Made by a program: the position numbers and the translations under genes. Source: Zelopaecilomyces penicillatus (Eukaryota; Ascomycota; Sordariomycetes; Hypocreales; Pseudodiploosporaceae). Taken from it: a stretch of DNA of 64,000 nt. The DNA lies in contig VCCP01000004.1 in assembly GCA_005765155.1 (NCBI GenBank), positions 4,340,001-4,404,000 on the forward strand, read 5' to 3'. The notes under the pieces were generated by a model. The model had not been told where the DNA came from, did no database searches, and worked only from the letters and a program-made list of their open reading frames with translations. Shown piece after piece: positions 11,380-24,259 of the stretch. Each line of letters begins with the position of its first letter. The stretch's first letter is position 1.

Positions 11380-13216
11380 GTAGGTAATTAATAGGTAGAT
11401 TTATTAAGGAGGGATAAAAATAGCATCGCAAGTCACCATGGACAACGCTAGCCATCGCTTAGACTCGCCGCTAGAGGGAAACCAGGGCGCTGGGCCGGGT
11501 CCAAGAGCTGCGTGGCAACATGCGTGGCGCTGGGCGGGCGCTTAAGTTTGTTATGTGAGCTGGATGACTAGCTAATAAGAAGGCTCTGGGCAGTAGATAG
11601 TCTATTAGAGATGGATGGAAATAGATACATTGCGTCCACACACAGCAGAGATGCTATAAGATGGGGTTGCTCGGTATAGGCTTGGCTTTTGTTAGCGCAG
11701 AGGAGGCTGGGCTTGTGATTGGAGATGGCTTTGAATGAAGAAATGCGACCGGTGATGGGTTGATAGGTGACAGATGTATGATGAGATGAAGGGAAGGGAA
11801 GGGAAAGAATTGAGATGAAGGAAAGGATGGAGACGGTGGGAGAGATGAGGTGGTAATTAAATGAAAGAAAGGATGACGGGCACCTTCATTGATCAACACA
11901 AGTTGACGATGGTGAAGGGGGGGCTGTGACGATGTCTGTGTGTTGTGTCAGAATGTCGCAGCAACCAGTTCTCCTGTTACGGACGAACCCCTTGGCTGAC
12001 TGGTGATCGGGAGTCGGCGTTTACACCACCAACGATGATTGAACTACGATATCTTCATAGCATGTGCGACTGACCTTTACCTTGATTGAATTAGACTCAT
12101 TTTCAATCATTATCACCATCATCTCAAACCTGCCGATCGCTCGTCTGAAAGCTGGTCTATTTAGTGTCGTAACTGTGTAAATGCTCATGCACGGAGACAA
12201 AAAAGCCCTACGGTTTCACGCCTCTGTTTCTGGTGTATGAACGGAGCCGCCACCACCGCTCACCTACTACCTACCAAGGGACCTCTGCCCGTGCCGAGGG
12301 TCAACTGAATTTCAACATTAACAAGGTAATAACTTGGCACTTGGTGCGTTTGGTGTTCATCATGGGAAAGGGGGTCCAGTGGATAAATGGAGGTGAACTG
12401 CCACCTGAATTGTTACGGCACCTTGGAGGAGAACTAGGGTGGATGAGACGCTAGGCGTATGATGGGTGGCCCCCCCTGTAATGATGCGCTAAACATGGGG
12501 CTGCCAAGGAGCTGCGACAGTTGGAGCGTCAAAGTCGATAGCGTGTATTTCTCTTCAACTCATGACTATTATGTTCATATGTATGGCGTTCTGCCCCATT
12601 TGATCATTGAGACTTGGCAGGTTTCTTAGTCTTCGTTTTGCCTCTTATTTTTCCCTTTTTGGTGTATTTTCCCCTTCGCTTCGCTTCTCGCTCTCGCTCC
12701 ATTCTATCCCACACACACCCCTTGTCTTGTTACCCCCCCTCCCACTCCCCATTTAGCTATTTTCGTCTTGTTTATCTGCCCATATGGCCTGATTTTTTTT
12801 CTACTCTCTCTTTTCTCTCCCCCATCTTACTCCTCGCTCTTACACTCTTTTTTCCTTTCCTTTCCTAAAGCGTCCCTTTTATTGCTTGGTTGGTTGATCC
12901 ACTTCTTTTACACTCGCTGGCGAGGGGAAAGAATAAGTTCCGATTTTCATCTGTTATTATTAACGTTGCGAACCTTATTGCAACGAACACCCCCCCACAC
13001 ACCATCATCTAAAACAGAAAAGACACAAAAAAGAGAAAAAGAGGTTCATAAGGGATATAGAGAGTGAAGCTTGGATATACGCATCGAGATTGGACAAAGG
13101 GATTTACGTGGTTGGGCGACAACTCACTTACACGGCATACATCCTCTGAGTTGCACGACAAAGACACCAAACTCAACAGACACCCATTACAGTATCTTTA
13201 GACAAAACACCTCAAA
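11380..13216. other. Intergenic plus long 5' region of the small membrane protein gene
   Basis: No gene is supported in about 1.8 kb. The left half holds purine-rich stretches (11760-11880) that create spurious proline/serine-rich ORFs on the other strand. The right half is the upstream region of the 13217 gene, including a strong pyrimidine tract. Confidence 0.5.
12610..12880 (+). promoter_or_regulatory. Pyrimidine-rich promoter tract
   Basis: About 270 bases dominated by C and T on the plus strand (runs such as ttttcccttttt and ctctcttttctctccccc). Such CT tracts commonly precede transcription starts of strongly expressed genes in filamentous fungi. It lies about 350 bases upstream of the 13217 ORF, which would imply a long leader or an untranslated intron. 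Function is inferred from composition and position only. Confidence 0.45.
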
Positions 13217-13483
13217 ATGGGCGCCAATCTCTCTTCCACCTTTGAGCCAGACCTCTCCAAGGTCGTCCTCGCCCCTCAGGACCGCTTCTCCGACCTCCTC
13301 GTGCCCATCATCTGGGCCGCCGCCTTCTACGCCATGGCCATGATCTGGAGCACACTCGCCCTGGTGGATCGATGGAAAGGCCCGGCAGACAAGATTCGCG
13401 TCGGGGGCAGTTCCGTCATGGTGGCGATTGCGGCGTCGACTGCGTGGCCGGTTGTGCTGGTGTACCTTATGGCGTCGGGGTGA
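13217..13483 (+). CDS. Small two-helix membrane protein, possible N-myristoylation (88 aa)
   Basis: Single-exon frame of 88 residues. It starts MGANLSS, which fits an N-myristoylation signal (Gly2, Ser6). Two hydrophobic helices follow, at about residues 28-50 (VPIIWAAAFYAMAMIW) and 65-87 (VMVAIAASTAWPVVLVYLM), separated by a basic loop containing RWKGPADK. The start context (aaaATGgg) is good and a strong CT-rich promoter tract lies upstream. I do not recognise the family. The organised topology and promoter make a real gene likely. It is convergent with the CofD-like gene, and the downstream ORF at 13502-13831 is probably its 3' UTR. Confidence 0.65.
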   Translation: MGANLSSTFEPDLSKVVLAPQDRFSDLLVPIIWAAAFYAMAMIWSTLALVDRWKGPADKIRVGGSSVMVAIAASTAWPVVLVYLMASG

Positions 13484-13944
13484 CAACAATGATAGCTGCT
13501 GGTGATGCTGAAGCTTCTTTTACCTGACAACCACTGGCGAACCTATGTTTATCTCTTTTCTTTTTCTTCTTTTCTTCTTATCTTGGGCTGGAGAGCCTTT
13601 GCGGCAAGAGAGCAGGGCGAGGAAAGCCTGGCTACATACACGGCAGCTTTGAGGCAGCCCTTTGAAGTTCTCCTTGATTCTGGGGGGATATATATCAACA
13701 AAGTCGGGCGGTCGACTTGTATCGGAACACTGGTAGCTGAATGGCGAGCCGGTGCTGGGCGTTTGGAGAGCGGTTATAATCCTGGCGAAGCAGAGAGAGT
13801 CCGTTATATTGTGTTTAACCTTTGGGAATAGCCCATGTCAATGTCAATCAACAAACACTGCGCATCACTCAACCGTGTTGGGATGCCTTAAAATCTTCCA
13901 TTAGCTTAATGTCGCCTGTGCTATTCATTACAACCCACCCCCAA

Positions 13945-15576
13945 TTATCCAACTAAAGTATTGCGTCTACTCCGGTCCACACGCATATCCTTCCGCCCTA
14001 TAATAGACTCCAGCGTCTGCCCCAAAGCCGTAGCATCATACCTCCCCCCTCTCCCATGCTCATCCTTTGGCCCATACAATCTCGTAGTATCAATACCTAA
14101 CTGCGAGAACCGCTGTCTATCTACCTGCGGAGACGATGGTCCCTCGATATGGATAATGTGCGTTACATACATGGAATACTCTTCTTCTCTAGGCCGAGGA
14201 AGGCCTCTGGAGTTGGCGCACGCCCACGCGACCGTGGCGACAAAGTCAAGACCCGTGAATGGATCACTCGAGGGGCCTGTTTCGCGGTCCGTGGTTCCGT
14301 TGAGGAGAAGGATCTTGTTGCGGATCATGGGGCTTGCGATGGCTTCGCCTACGCCTTTGAGGACCAAGTTTGGGACTAAAGAAGTGAAGAGGGAGCCGAT
14401 ACTGTAGATGACAGTGTTGGAGCTGCGAATGGCGTCTAATACACGCGGGTTTGCCGGTATCCGAATCTCCTGGCCATACGGATTGATGTACCATATACGG
14501 TCGATCCTTGCAGGCAGATCCTCCTCCTCCTCCTTCGAAAAGGTAATAGCCGGGCGTCTCAGCGCAGGCAGACTCCCTGGTAGATTAGCATCCTCGATAT
14601 TATCATGCTCCTCCGTATCATGACCAATAGACATCGCAGGCGTATGCGCGCCCGTACTCAACCCCGGCAAAGGCACCGCTGCCGTCGGCGCACTCGGATG
14701 CGAAATATCATTCTGCCCTGTGATCACAGTGCCATCTGTCAACCCAGCCGCGATGTGATGCGCAAAATTCGTATTCAGCGCTGGCAGCACAGCCACGCGC
14801 TCTGGCACAGCGCAGATTGAACTCAGCAGGTAAATGGCAGCTTCGAAACTCCCCGTAAAGAGTCGCGCACCGGTAAGAAAAAGGTTACCAATACTAGATC
14901 CTGAAAAATCGAAGCGGCTGCTGGGGCGCATGCGTTTCACGACTTCGAGGTTGAAGCTGTTGAGATACGAGCGGATCAGCTCCCGCTTGGGCGATGAGAT
15001 GTCCGTCCAGAGCGGGTGCGTAGCCTCGAGGATTTCGAACCACTCGGACCGCGCCGTCTTGTAGATCTTGGGCAGCCGGTGGTTGAAGAGGTGCTTGATG
15101 GCGGTGGTTTCTGGGTCGCCGTTGTCTGGGATCAGACGCACCAGACGGGATCTAACATCGCCGATACCTGTATGGTTTCAGAAACACGGGGGTTCCTCAT
15201 GTCAGCCAAGGCCTTTTTTTTCTTCTTTACCCAAGACGCATTGAATTTAAGTACCTGGCCCGCCAAAGACGCGGATTATCTCGCTCGTGCTGCCGCCATT
15301 GTCCGAGATGGGAATGACGTAGCTGAGAGACGCGCGGTTGGCCTCGCGCACTCGCTCAAACACGTCGACCAAGTTGTTCGCCGCGCTGCCACCAGAGAAG
15401 ACGACGATGCCGCCTCGTCGTCCGGGGTTGGGGCTGACTGGTCTTGGCTGGGGCGATGAGGGTCTTGAGGTTGCTGCTTTGGCCTGGCTGGAGGTGGAGG
15501 AGGGAAGCAGTGCGTCACGAAGCAGAGTGTGGGTGGCGATGGCTTCACTCTTTGGGTTGGTCATGTTCTGCGCCAT
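13945..15576 (-). CDS. CofD/YvcK-like (UPF0052) family protein (514 aa)
   Basis: Two exons, 15576-15255 and 15167-13945, joined in phase 1 across an 87-nt intron. The protein belongs to the CofD-like superfamily, which includes archaeal and bacterial 2-phospho-L-lactate transferase and the bacterial carbon-metabolism factor YvcK; the fungal members have no assigned reaction. After a low-complexity N-terminus (about 50 residues rich in Ser and Pro) the nucleotide-binding core starts with GIVVFSGGSAANNLVDVFER and ISDNGGSTSEIIRVFGG, and the exon junction continues into GIGDVRSRLVRLI. Later landmarks are FDFSGSSIGNLFLTGARLF, IWYINPYGQEI, and VIYSIGSLFTSLVPNLVL. The domain appears complete and free of stops. 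An acidic insertion around the SKEEEEDLPARID segment is typical of loops. Cytosolic by default, as no targeting signal is seen. Confidence 0.9.
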
Positions 15577-15713
15577 CTGGGGGGGGACTCGGTGGCCTTT
15601 TGGGCTGGGAATTGGCTTGATTGGTCGTGGCAGGTGTCTATGTGAAGAGGTTGACTAGTTTAAATTGTTCTTTTTATTGATTGTCTTTTTTAATTGATGA
15701 GCCATCAGATTTG

Positions 15714-16292
15714 CTAATACATTAAGATTGTTAGAATCCTTTCGTTCTTCCCTGCTGACAATTCCAGAACTTGCCACCTTACAGCATTCCTTCTAGACAC
15801 GGTCCCCTGAAATGTGTCCTTTGATGACGTTCCAGGGCCCTCCAGCCATAAATTAGTGAGCAGACCACTGTAATCCGTAGCCCCGCCTGCGTCCTCTCGC
15901 TCGCCTATGACATAAAACCCACATGGCCGAATGATGAATCCACCGAATGCGTGTGCAAAATCGGTCACCACCAGGTGTAACACGCAGAATACTGGTTTAA
16001 CAAATTTCATCGAGGATGACTGAGTGCGAGTATACATCTCGATCAGTGCAAACATTTCCTTGGTCTTTCCCAAACCCATGTCGTTTGCTAACAGGATATC
16101 TTGGCCCTTCTCGATGCGCGTAATCATTGTCATCACAGTCTTCCCATCAAAATGTCTTTCTGTTTCTCTCATACAGAAGCTTGAAAGCGTCATGATCCAT
16201 GGAGTGGAGATTTCGCATTGCCTCCTGCTTTCTCTTCCTTTTTTCTCAAGGTCGGTTCCATTCAACTGGTCCTCCATTGCTTGCATAACCAT
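15714..16292 (-). pseudogene. Fragment of SNF2-family helicase ATPase core
   Basis: A 192-residue frame containing DILLANDMGLGKTKEMFALI, a clear SNF2 Walker A (DMGLGKT) with flanking helix, then KPVFCVLHLVVTDF, which matches the strand before motif Ia. Nothing after that resembles motifs II to VI. The frame ends at 15714, about 140 bases from the start of the CofD-like gene, so the rest of the helicase is missing. Minus-strand frames upstream (16632-18207) include basic and acidic segments that could be its decayed N-terminal region, but they are not joined by credible splices. I read it as a truncated relic; a very short real gene is less likely. Confidence 0.6.
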
Positions 16293-16299
16293 GGCGTGA

Positions 16300-19200
16300 A
16301 GGTGTCAAACCCAAGTCAACCAAGCTCTGGGTCCTGATCTTCGGCACATCCCATGTTCTGTCTTTTGTGGAACTCCCAATAATCCGATATAAACCAGAAG
16401 AATGCAATGAATGCAAGGTAGAGGATAGAGGTACCATCATGTTCATTGTAGTGTAGCCCCTGTCCACCATCTTTTCAAAGTTTGGTTGATCATTTGTTCG
16501 TTTGACAGGGTTGTCAGGGGACGAGAAGTCTCTTCATCAGTGAGGGTGCGATGTACTCTATGTCCCCATACAGTTTCAGTGAATTGTAGTAAAAAGTTGG
16601 CCTAGAAACAATGAGTGCAGACCTTTTTTGGTCAGAGATATATATTTGTGAGGTGTTGTGTTGAAGAGGTGAATGAAGAAAGAGAGATGAGTGATGAGCT
16701 TGCCAGATCTCCCTCAAGGCAATGCAAAGGATTGTGACAATTCATCTTCAATAGCAACATTCTCTTCGACCAAAGCCGCCTCTTCTGGGACAAAAGGTTC
16801 TTCGTCTCTGGTGTCGCGATTCCATTGTGCAAATTGTGCCACTCGCACCTCCATTTCATCACCACATTGTCTTCCTTGGCCCACGCTTTTTGGTATCTCA
16901 ACAGACCGCTGCCTAATCGTCGCTTTGGTCTTCATCTTGGTCAACGTTTTCTAAGCCTTGGTATATGTTAACATGTTTTCCATCATCTTCTTCCTCTTCT
17001 TTGCCCTCAGTGTCTGTTCATTCTTACCTATGCTGACGTCTTCTTTACTCATCATCATCATTGTTATTGGTAGTTGTGATAGTGGTTGTGATGGTATAGA
17101 CAACCGCTCCGCCTTCTCATCCAACACATTATTCAGCTCCACTCTCGCTGTCGTTGATTTCCATGCGTTTGTGAGCCCGTTCATGAGCACCGTACCATGA
17201 TCTAGAGAGCAGTGCCATTCAAACTAAACGTTTGCAATAATGCGAATATCTGTTATCTGTGTACACAACAACAAAAAAACACCAGTGCCCCTCGCGCCAT
17301 GACTTTGTGTTACTTCCGCTGGTACTTGCCTGGCCTCATTGACCTTTGTCGCGGCTAATTGGGCCAGACCATGCACCATACCTTCTCTGCAGTCCAAATT
17401 TGTACTCAAGGTTTTACACATTCAATCAATTTTCAGACTGTGTAGCCTCTTTTGTGCATCTGCCTCGTATGCAAGCCATTGTACCAGTGGTGTAGCTTCC
17501 CGTCCTGTTCAGACGTTTTTTCTTGTTATTTCCATTGTTCCTTTGTTAATCGCGGAATGTGGACAACTTGAGGTTTCCTCAATGTCGAATTGTGAGGGAT
17601 CCCAGCGAAGGTTTGGGTTCAGCCTTCGTATAATGGCTGGTTGACGTTCATGAGCCTCTCAAGAAATTTCGAACATATTCTGATGTTTCGTAATCCAGTC
17701 CAATCGGTCCCATCCATTTTTTTTAACAGGACATTGATGCCTCCGCACTTGAAAACATAGGCTTTGAAACTCCTTCTGCTCTGTTATTGTCACTGGTGTC
17801 CAGTTGGAAACTGGAATGGTCTTAATCCGTGGAAGTAACATAGAAGTAACATAGCTCGCTCTGTCCTGATTATGCCGCAACAGCGCAGAAATTCACCTGA
17901 AATATTGGGCGGTGATCGTCCCATTCCGCTTCGAAAACATCTAGTGTTCATGTTTGCTGAACGGTTTCCAATGATTTCGACATTGCGTTATCTCAGCCCT
18001 TCCAATTAACAAGGACTAGGCGCCTCTGTCCTCGTCATCTACCGTGATTAGCAGCCAATGTCCTTCTCTGCTAAACGTATTGGAATTCGCCCCAGATGGG
18101 AGCGCAGCGGGATCGCCACAGCTGGAAGCGAGAATCGATGAGCCATGTCCTAAGAAAGCACTGGGGTTACCATGAACCATATTACCAATGACACGGTTGC
18201 TGTGCACAAACCGAGACCTGCAGAAGGAACAGGCACAGAGAACTCAAGTGCGTCAGGGGCATTATTGCATTTGCTTCGCCTTAGAGACGATACAGCCCTT
18301 TTTCGTCCTCTGGATGATCATTGGCATGTGTTGCCATGATGTCAGGATTTGTGCACATATCAGTAAATTAATCCAGTTATATGATCCCTGATGACCAATT
18401 GGGCAAACTGGGTTATTTGGCATTCAGCATTTCTCGATTTTCATCTAGGTCTTCCCATTCAAAAATCCGGCTGTTGCTCTTAAACAGAAACTTAAATGAT
18501 TCAGTTTCCATCGGAGGGAGGTTTCTCAACACCCATTGCTTCAATTTGCTTCAGTGTTGCACTTAGTCATGAGACGTGGAAGAGGTCCTTTCTCTGCAGC
18601 AGCGCGTCCAGATTGATGGTTTGCTACAAATCCGCAAACGTCGTACTATAGAGTAGAGAATTGAGGCATGCGGCTGGGGATTATCATCGCCATGCATCTT
18701 CCGACCAGCTTCAATAAGCTTGCCAACAACCAACAAGTCCATGTGCCGCAGCGGCTTGGATTATCATTGCTACCACTAAAGACTCCTGATGCATCATAAT
18801 CATATTCTATGATTAATGTATGAATCTCATGCACAAACGGTCAAAATCTTGGTCGGTGAATCCTTGGGCACTGGGCTTCAAACACAGCAAAGAGGCCCGA
18901 GTTGTTGGTGGGCATCTGTGCCGGGTATCCATGACTTCTTTCTTTCTTAGGTAATAAAAACAGAGGAACCTTTTTCACTGATTTAGGATATTTGCCATAG
19001 TTGAGTCAACAACGGGCCCGTGTTTGTTGCTGCGATGCGCATCCATGGATGCTGGCGCTACTCCATATGAGTAACAGGGAATGGTAGCTATTACTTTACA
19101 GCAATGGTATGAAGATCCAACGCTTGAACGTCAAATGTTAGTGTGGATGACTCGACCACCATTTCTATGCCTCAAGAACCGTTGTTGTTGGTATGATTGA

Positions 19201-22200
19201 TATCACTCTTTGCTGAGCTCTCAGCATCATGAATGGCATATAGATCTCGACAAGTAAGGCAGGCACTGTTGCTTTCCTTTCTGAGAAACATTTTATTTCA
19301 TCTCGACTCCTGCGTTTGCTGTATCTTCATCCGCAGCTCCGTCATCACAACAAATTTCAGTCTTGTTTTCTTTTGGAAGGCGTCTCATCTTGTTGGACTT
19401 CGATTTGGTTGACTTGCATTGAGCCGGGCCGAGTGAACTGTTGGTGTTCGCGCCAGCGCACTTAGCTGCGCTTTTCGATGGATAACATAGGCGACATGAG
19501 TGGTATCCCTCCGTTGTGATTCTCCGTTTCGCCTCATTAACCTGGTTTCCAGGATGTCTCGTTGATAAGGTATGCTTGGGTGGGATGATCTTAGACTTGG
19601 CAACCTGAAGCCCCAGATTTTAATGGCGTTCCGCAGTTGTGCGGATCTTGTGAAGGGCATGTATAGTGCGGACCCGTAATCCGAAAGGCCTTTCCGGCCT
19701 GCTTCGGAAATTCGTACAGCGGTGGTCACTTGCTTTATTGGCCTCGGGACTTTCTATTCCTCTTTGGGACCAGATCCTGCGGTCGGAGTCGCTCTCGTGG
19801 CCAACGCCCTGGAGGGCATTTCTAATGGTGGATATTGTTGTTGTTGGGTCCGGGGTCCTCCATGTTGGCCGTTGTTCCCCTTTGGCGGGAGCTATTCATA
19901 TCCCAGTATCTCTTTGGGTTCTGCTCAGATGTCAGGCCTTGCAGTCTGACCTTTTCTTCCATGAGAATACGTTGTGAGCTTCTATGAAACCGGGTTCTTC
20001 CGATATACGTCACGGTCCACACGTCAAGTCATGTTTGTGATGAATACATTGATTGTGCAATGCCATCGTGCATGATTGAGCCCGGATCTTTGACGAGTGT
20101 TTTTGCCTGTCATTTTCTCAGCCTTTTGATGTGGCAAACAGATAGCTTCTTGGATTTCTCCCTATGAACTCATTTGGGGCAATTCGTCCGCCGTGTTTCC
20201 GTTTACATCACCGCAATGCATTGCCATCTCCATGGCTAGATTCCACGAAGTAATATTGTCCTCGTCGTTTGTAGTGTTATCGGGCGCCTTCTTTACCAAA
20301 GTTTCCGAAGCTAGGCCACACCATTTTGCCTAACTATTTCGATATGCCTAGGCAGTACTTGGTTCAAGCGTCTTCTCTCCATGACTCTTGAGTTGTATGA
20401 TTGAGAATTCTGCCTGCCAGTTGTTATGGCTGTGGGCCCATTCAAAGGTAGTCAAACTGTGTGTGGTGGTCATCTACTCGGTGTTTTGTTCATGACTCTG
20501 CCGTCCAGTTCCTCTGGTATCATCTTGCTGTTCTTTGAAGCGTTCTACTAGCACATAATGCGATGGACAGGTAGGGGACAAAGACAACAAAGACAAAGTA
20601 GGCAATCACAACAGAAAACAGCTTGCCCTCATCATCTGCGTCTAGGCTTCATCTTGATCCTCATCAAGGGCATCCAGTTAAACCAATCTAATGACTTGAG
20701 GTATGCACCAGGATGTAAAGCATATTTCATGGTTGTTACTGCTGGCATGTCCAGCGTCCGCGATGGGTGCTCAATTAACTCTGACCCTAGTGTCGTCTGC
20801 GAAGTCTTCCAAGTTGGACAGCATACTAAAATCGACATCATTGGGGATTTCTTCCGTAGTAGAGATCTTGTGCCTCATTGTCTGGTGGGCGGGGGAAGAA
20901 ATAACGCTACACACACACAACGGGTCAGCTATATGGACGGGCAGGCAAAAAGACACCAAATTACAAATGCACACGCGGAAAGTAAACAAGGTGCAGCGCG
21001 CGGATATGTGTGAATGTGATGAGTTGCACGCGACAGCGATGGAGGGGAAAGTGAAACGAAGACAAGGTTTGCAAGATGGAAGAGGTTGACGATGAAGGTG
21101 AAGGAGAGAGAGGAATAACAATTGAATTGTCAGAGAGAAACCAAAAGTTGTTCTCACCATTGTGAAAAATCTGTCCTTGCCTGTTATCTAGTCACAGACG
21201 GTTAAGTTTTGTTGTCTTTTTTAGAGATGCGTGCCAAAATGTTCGTGCTGCTGCTTATTCTCCAAGGGCAATTTGTCGAAGAAATCCCATTGCTGTTTCG
21301 TCACTGTGCCTTCACGGAAAAAAAAATCTTTCATGATGAAGAGTCAGCCTACATAAAGCTAGGGTTGCAAAATATTGAAGACGTAGGAGCGGCTTTCCAA
21401 GTTGTATTGTAGATGTCGTTGACTCTGTTATGTTTGTACCCCTCCTCTGCAATGCTAACTCTGCATTGATTAGACGGGATCCATCAGCCATATTGAACTC
21501 GTCATCCGATATGATTCCTTGAAGCATAAGTCCGAATAACCCTCGCAAAGCAGTTTCCTTCTGGTCAAGGACATACCTCACGCAAAGCTACATCAGGCGA
21601 TTTATGCTGGGGCTGCCCCCGAGAATCCATCGCAGCCATTGCTGCGGGCCGAGGAGGGTCGGGATGCCCGGGTCGAGGCGTGTTAGTTGGAATAAAAAGT
21701 CAATTCCGCCCGTCAGCGAGGTGACTGCCAGCTTCTTGACGTGCCCGACGCCGGCCAGTTTGAACTTTGCGTTTAGACAGCCGTATTCACATCCGTGACT
21801 CTGGCCTACACATGGAATCTTTGCCCAAATTAAAGCATTCTAGAATTCCCGCTCGGTTAAAATCTGACGCCATAAGCGGACGATGTTTAGTGAATGGTGG
21901 TGTTGTCTACCCAGGTATGTGTCATGTAGGTACAGTGTTGTTTTGGGGCGGTCCAAAATGTATCCTACCCAGTGATTAGAAATGTGGACATGACTAGCAA
22001 CTAGGCGGCGATGTTGTTATGTACGAAGTCCGATCTGTGGCAGTGTATCTTCCACGGATGTACTTGCTCGTTGGGATGAGAAGAGGATTCTTATTGATAA
22101 CTGTAGCTTTTTGGTCTTATAGCCAAAGTGGTTCGCCAGGAGGATCAGCAACAACGTATTCAATCCCTCATGTAATCGTCCTCAACACAGTTAACAGACT

Positions 22201-24000
22201 GTAACTGTTCGCTATAGTCTGGCCATACCAGTCAGCAAGGAATCCAACAACCTCCTTAAGGTGGTCTGGCCAAGTATATCCTTCGGTCAGTCGTTTAGGC
22301 AATGGTGGAAGGTCTCCGAACATCTCTTTGCAGTCTGATATCGTTGAAGTCGCGTGCCTGAGGGTGGTTTGTTGTGTGGTGGGCAGTCATTCAGTGCGAG
22401 GTAATAACCAGACCTGGACACAATAAACAGCCGCTAGAGATGCCGTAATGACGAGGTAAACTCTTTGTGTCAACATCTGTGACATATTGAGGTTCTCCAT
22501 CAGTCTGAACAGGTAGAAACTAAGATGTGGAAGTAAATAGAAGCCGAAGTCAACGACACCAATGATGTAGCTTCTGCCACGATTGATGAGATATGCCGGC
22601 TTGTTGTTATCCATCGCGCTGTCCAGTACTTTATAGGCGCCCCTACCACCAAGTGCACACTTTAATTGCAGCTTTAAATATTCAAAAATACTCTTCTCTT
22701 TGCATCAACTCCGCCGAGACTAGGGACCAGTGTGTTCCACGGAATGATGGCCCGGCCTAACAGTAAATGCAGGTTAGAGATATATAAATTTGTTTTAGGT
22801 ACGATCGTAACTACTTGCCAAGTGTACTGTAGGTCTTTAGGGAAGAGAACAGCTTTCACAACTAAGCGTCTCTCTAAATATGCGTTGTTCATACTTTGCG
22901 GCGATTTTCGTCCGCCCAAAGCTTCTATGCTAACTGGAAGCATGGAGTTTGAACTTCGCAAGCATCCAGTGTTTTGCATATTCTTTTTTTGAAGCAGGCC
23001 TTGCGCATCGCCAGTTCTGGTGCTAGTTTGATATAATATCTCTTGAGTTGTCAACTCAATTGTCAGAGACTAAATATGGATGCGGATTGGTAAATGCTGA
23101 CGAATAATGGGGTATAAGGCAAAATGTGATAGATCTTCGGGTAAGCTGGGTATCGCAATATAGACTCTAGGACAGATTACGTCCCCACACTTCGTATTGA
23201 CGTGGATTTGGTACTTTCCTGGTAGAGGCTGGTGACGAGATAGTAACAAACTTTCCGCTATATTTTACTTCTTCAGAAGAGTCCCAAGTAGGCGGGTGTC
23301 TGGCCTTCTGGGTGCCTCTGCCGGAAGAGAACGTTGAGCGAGCATCCTCGGGGCCTTTCGTGATGGACCAATGCCCTTTCCGCACAGTATTGCCTCATTG
23401 GGACATGTTCACACTGCCAGTTATTGTTTGTTTGGCGGACAGAGGGATTGTTCTCAGTGAAGAGATTATTGATATTTTACTTGACGGGTCAGCTTGAACG
23501 AAAACGCCACCCAAGACCAATTGCTTTGCTTGTTGGTTTGTGTTAAAGTGCCTTGAGTGTTCTAGAATGATGCCTGGACTGCAAGATTGCTGCATCACCC
23601 TGTGTAGGCAATGAGCAAACATGGGTACTTCCGCAATTGCCTCGACCGCCGTGGCACATGATGGATAAGCCCGCGACTGCTTTGGCTCCCTCTATGCAGC
23701 TGTTTCGCAACTTTGTATTTTATGGCTTGTCACATGGATACTCCATTAGTCGGACAGGGTAACCGTTATAAGACTTTGCAATACCTACTAGGTGGTGATC
23801 GCAAAAGGCTCACACAATATTGGCACATGGATACCGACCCACAGCGTGCCCATTATATACACGCATCAGTTCGTATATGCACATTGACCTCAGCTCGCCC
23901 GTGATAAGATACGTGATTTGACACTCCGCGTTTAGAATAGTTGCATGCTTGTCTAGTAACCTTCGAGTCAAAGGTGTTCTGGCTGGTGACGATATTTTCC
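16300..24000. other. Gene-poor decayed region, left part
   Basis: No intact gene is supported in 7.7 kb. Frames are short and mostly without domain signatures. The minus strand between 16632 and 18207 has several charged frames that could belong to the relic helicase at 15714-16292. Around 21312-21581, 22387-22614 and 22674-23054 the minus strand has protein-like but unrecognised fragments, one of them hydrophobic. No transposase, integrase or reverse transcriptase motif was recognised, and no terminal repeats were found by eye. Confidence 0.4.
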
Positions 24001-24028
24001 ACTCTGCTGGGTTACTAGATTCGAGCTG

Positions 24029-24259
24029 TTATATGCTCCTGATCGCCTGTTGTACGGTGCTTATGTTGTGGGGATATTCGATGATTATTCCATTATTGCA
24101 GCTTTGGTGAAGGTCAAAATCACATGTGTTCAACGTCAAAGAGGTTATCAAGCACTTGACCCCCGATTGGGGGTCGTTGAATTTGGCTTGCGCCTCATCA
24201 CGCTCTGTTTGGTCATGGATGCTCCGTATCTGGAGCACCCTTAACCCTATGAAGCTCAA
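24029..24259 (-). pseudogene. Fragment of SNF2-family helicase C domain
   Basis: A 76-residue frame that follows the helicase-C plan: SFIGLRVLQIRSIHDQTERD (the homotypic region around motif IV), AKFNDPQSGVKCLITSLTLN (motif V approach), then CNNGIIIEYPHNISTVQQAI, which corresponds to the EYPxNxxxxxQAIGR segment before motif VI. A stop follows just where the motif VI arginine-rich GRxHRxGQ should appear. The open frame extends some 40 bases upstream of the first Met with fitting residues. It lies on the same strand as the ATPase-core fragment at 16 kb, but the order is wrong for one gene, so at least two copies or a rearrangement are implied. Confidence 0.6.

Noticed and set aside
11654..11899. 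Pro/Ser/Phe-rich minus-strand ORF
   Set aside because: Arises from a purine-rich tract read on the opposite strand; no coding evidence.
13502..13831. 109-residue plus-strand ORF after the small membrane protein gene
   Set aside because: Lies where the 3' UTR of the 13217 gene is expected; no domain; composition not convincing.
19385..19729. 114-residue minus-strand ORF in the decayed island
   Set aside because: Long for the region, but no recognisable motif and an Arg/Ser-rich composition as in chance frames.
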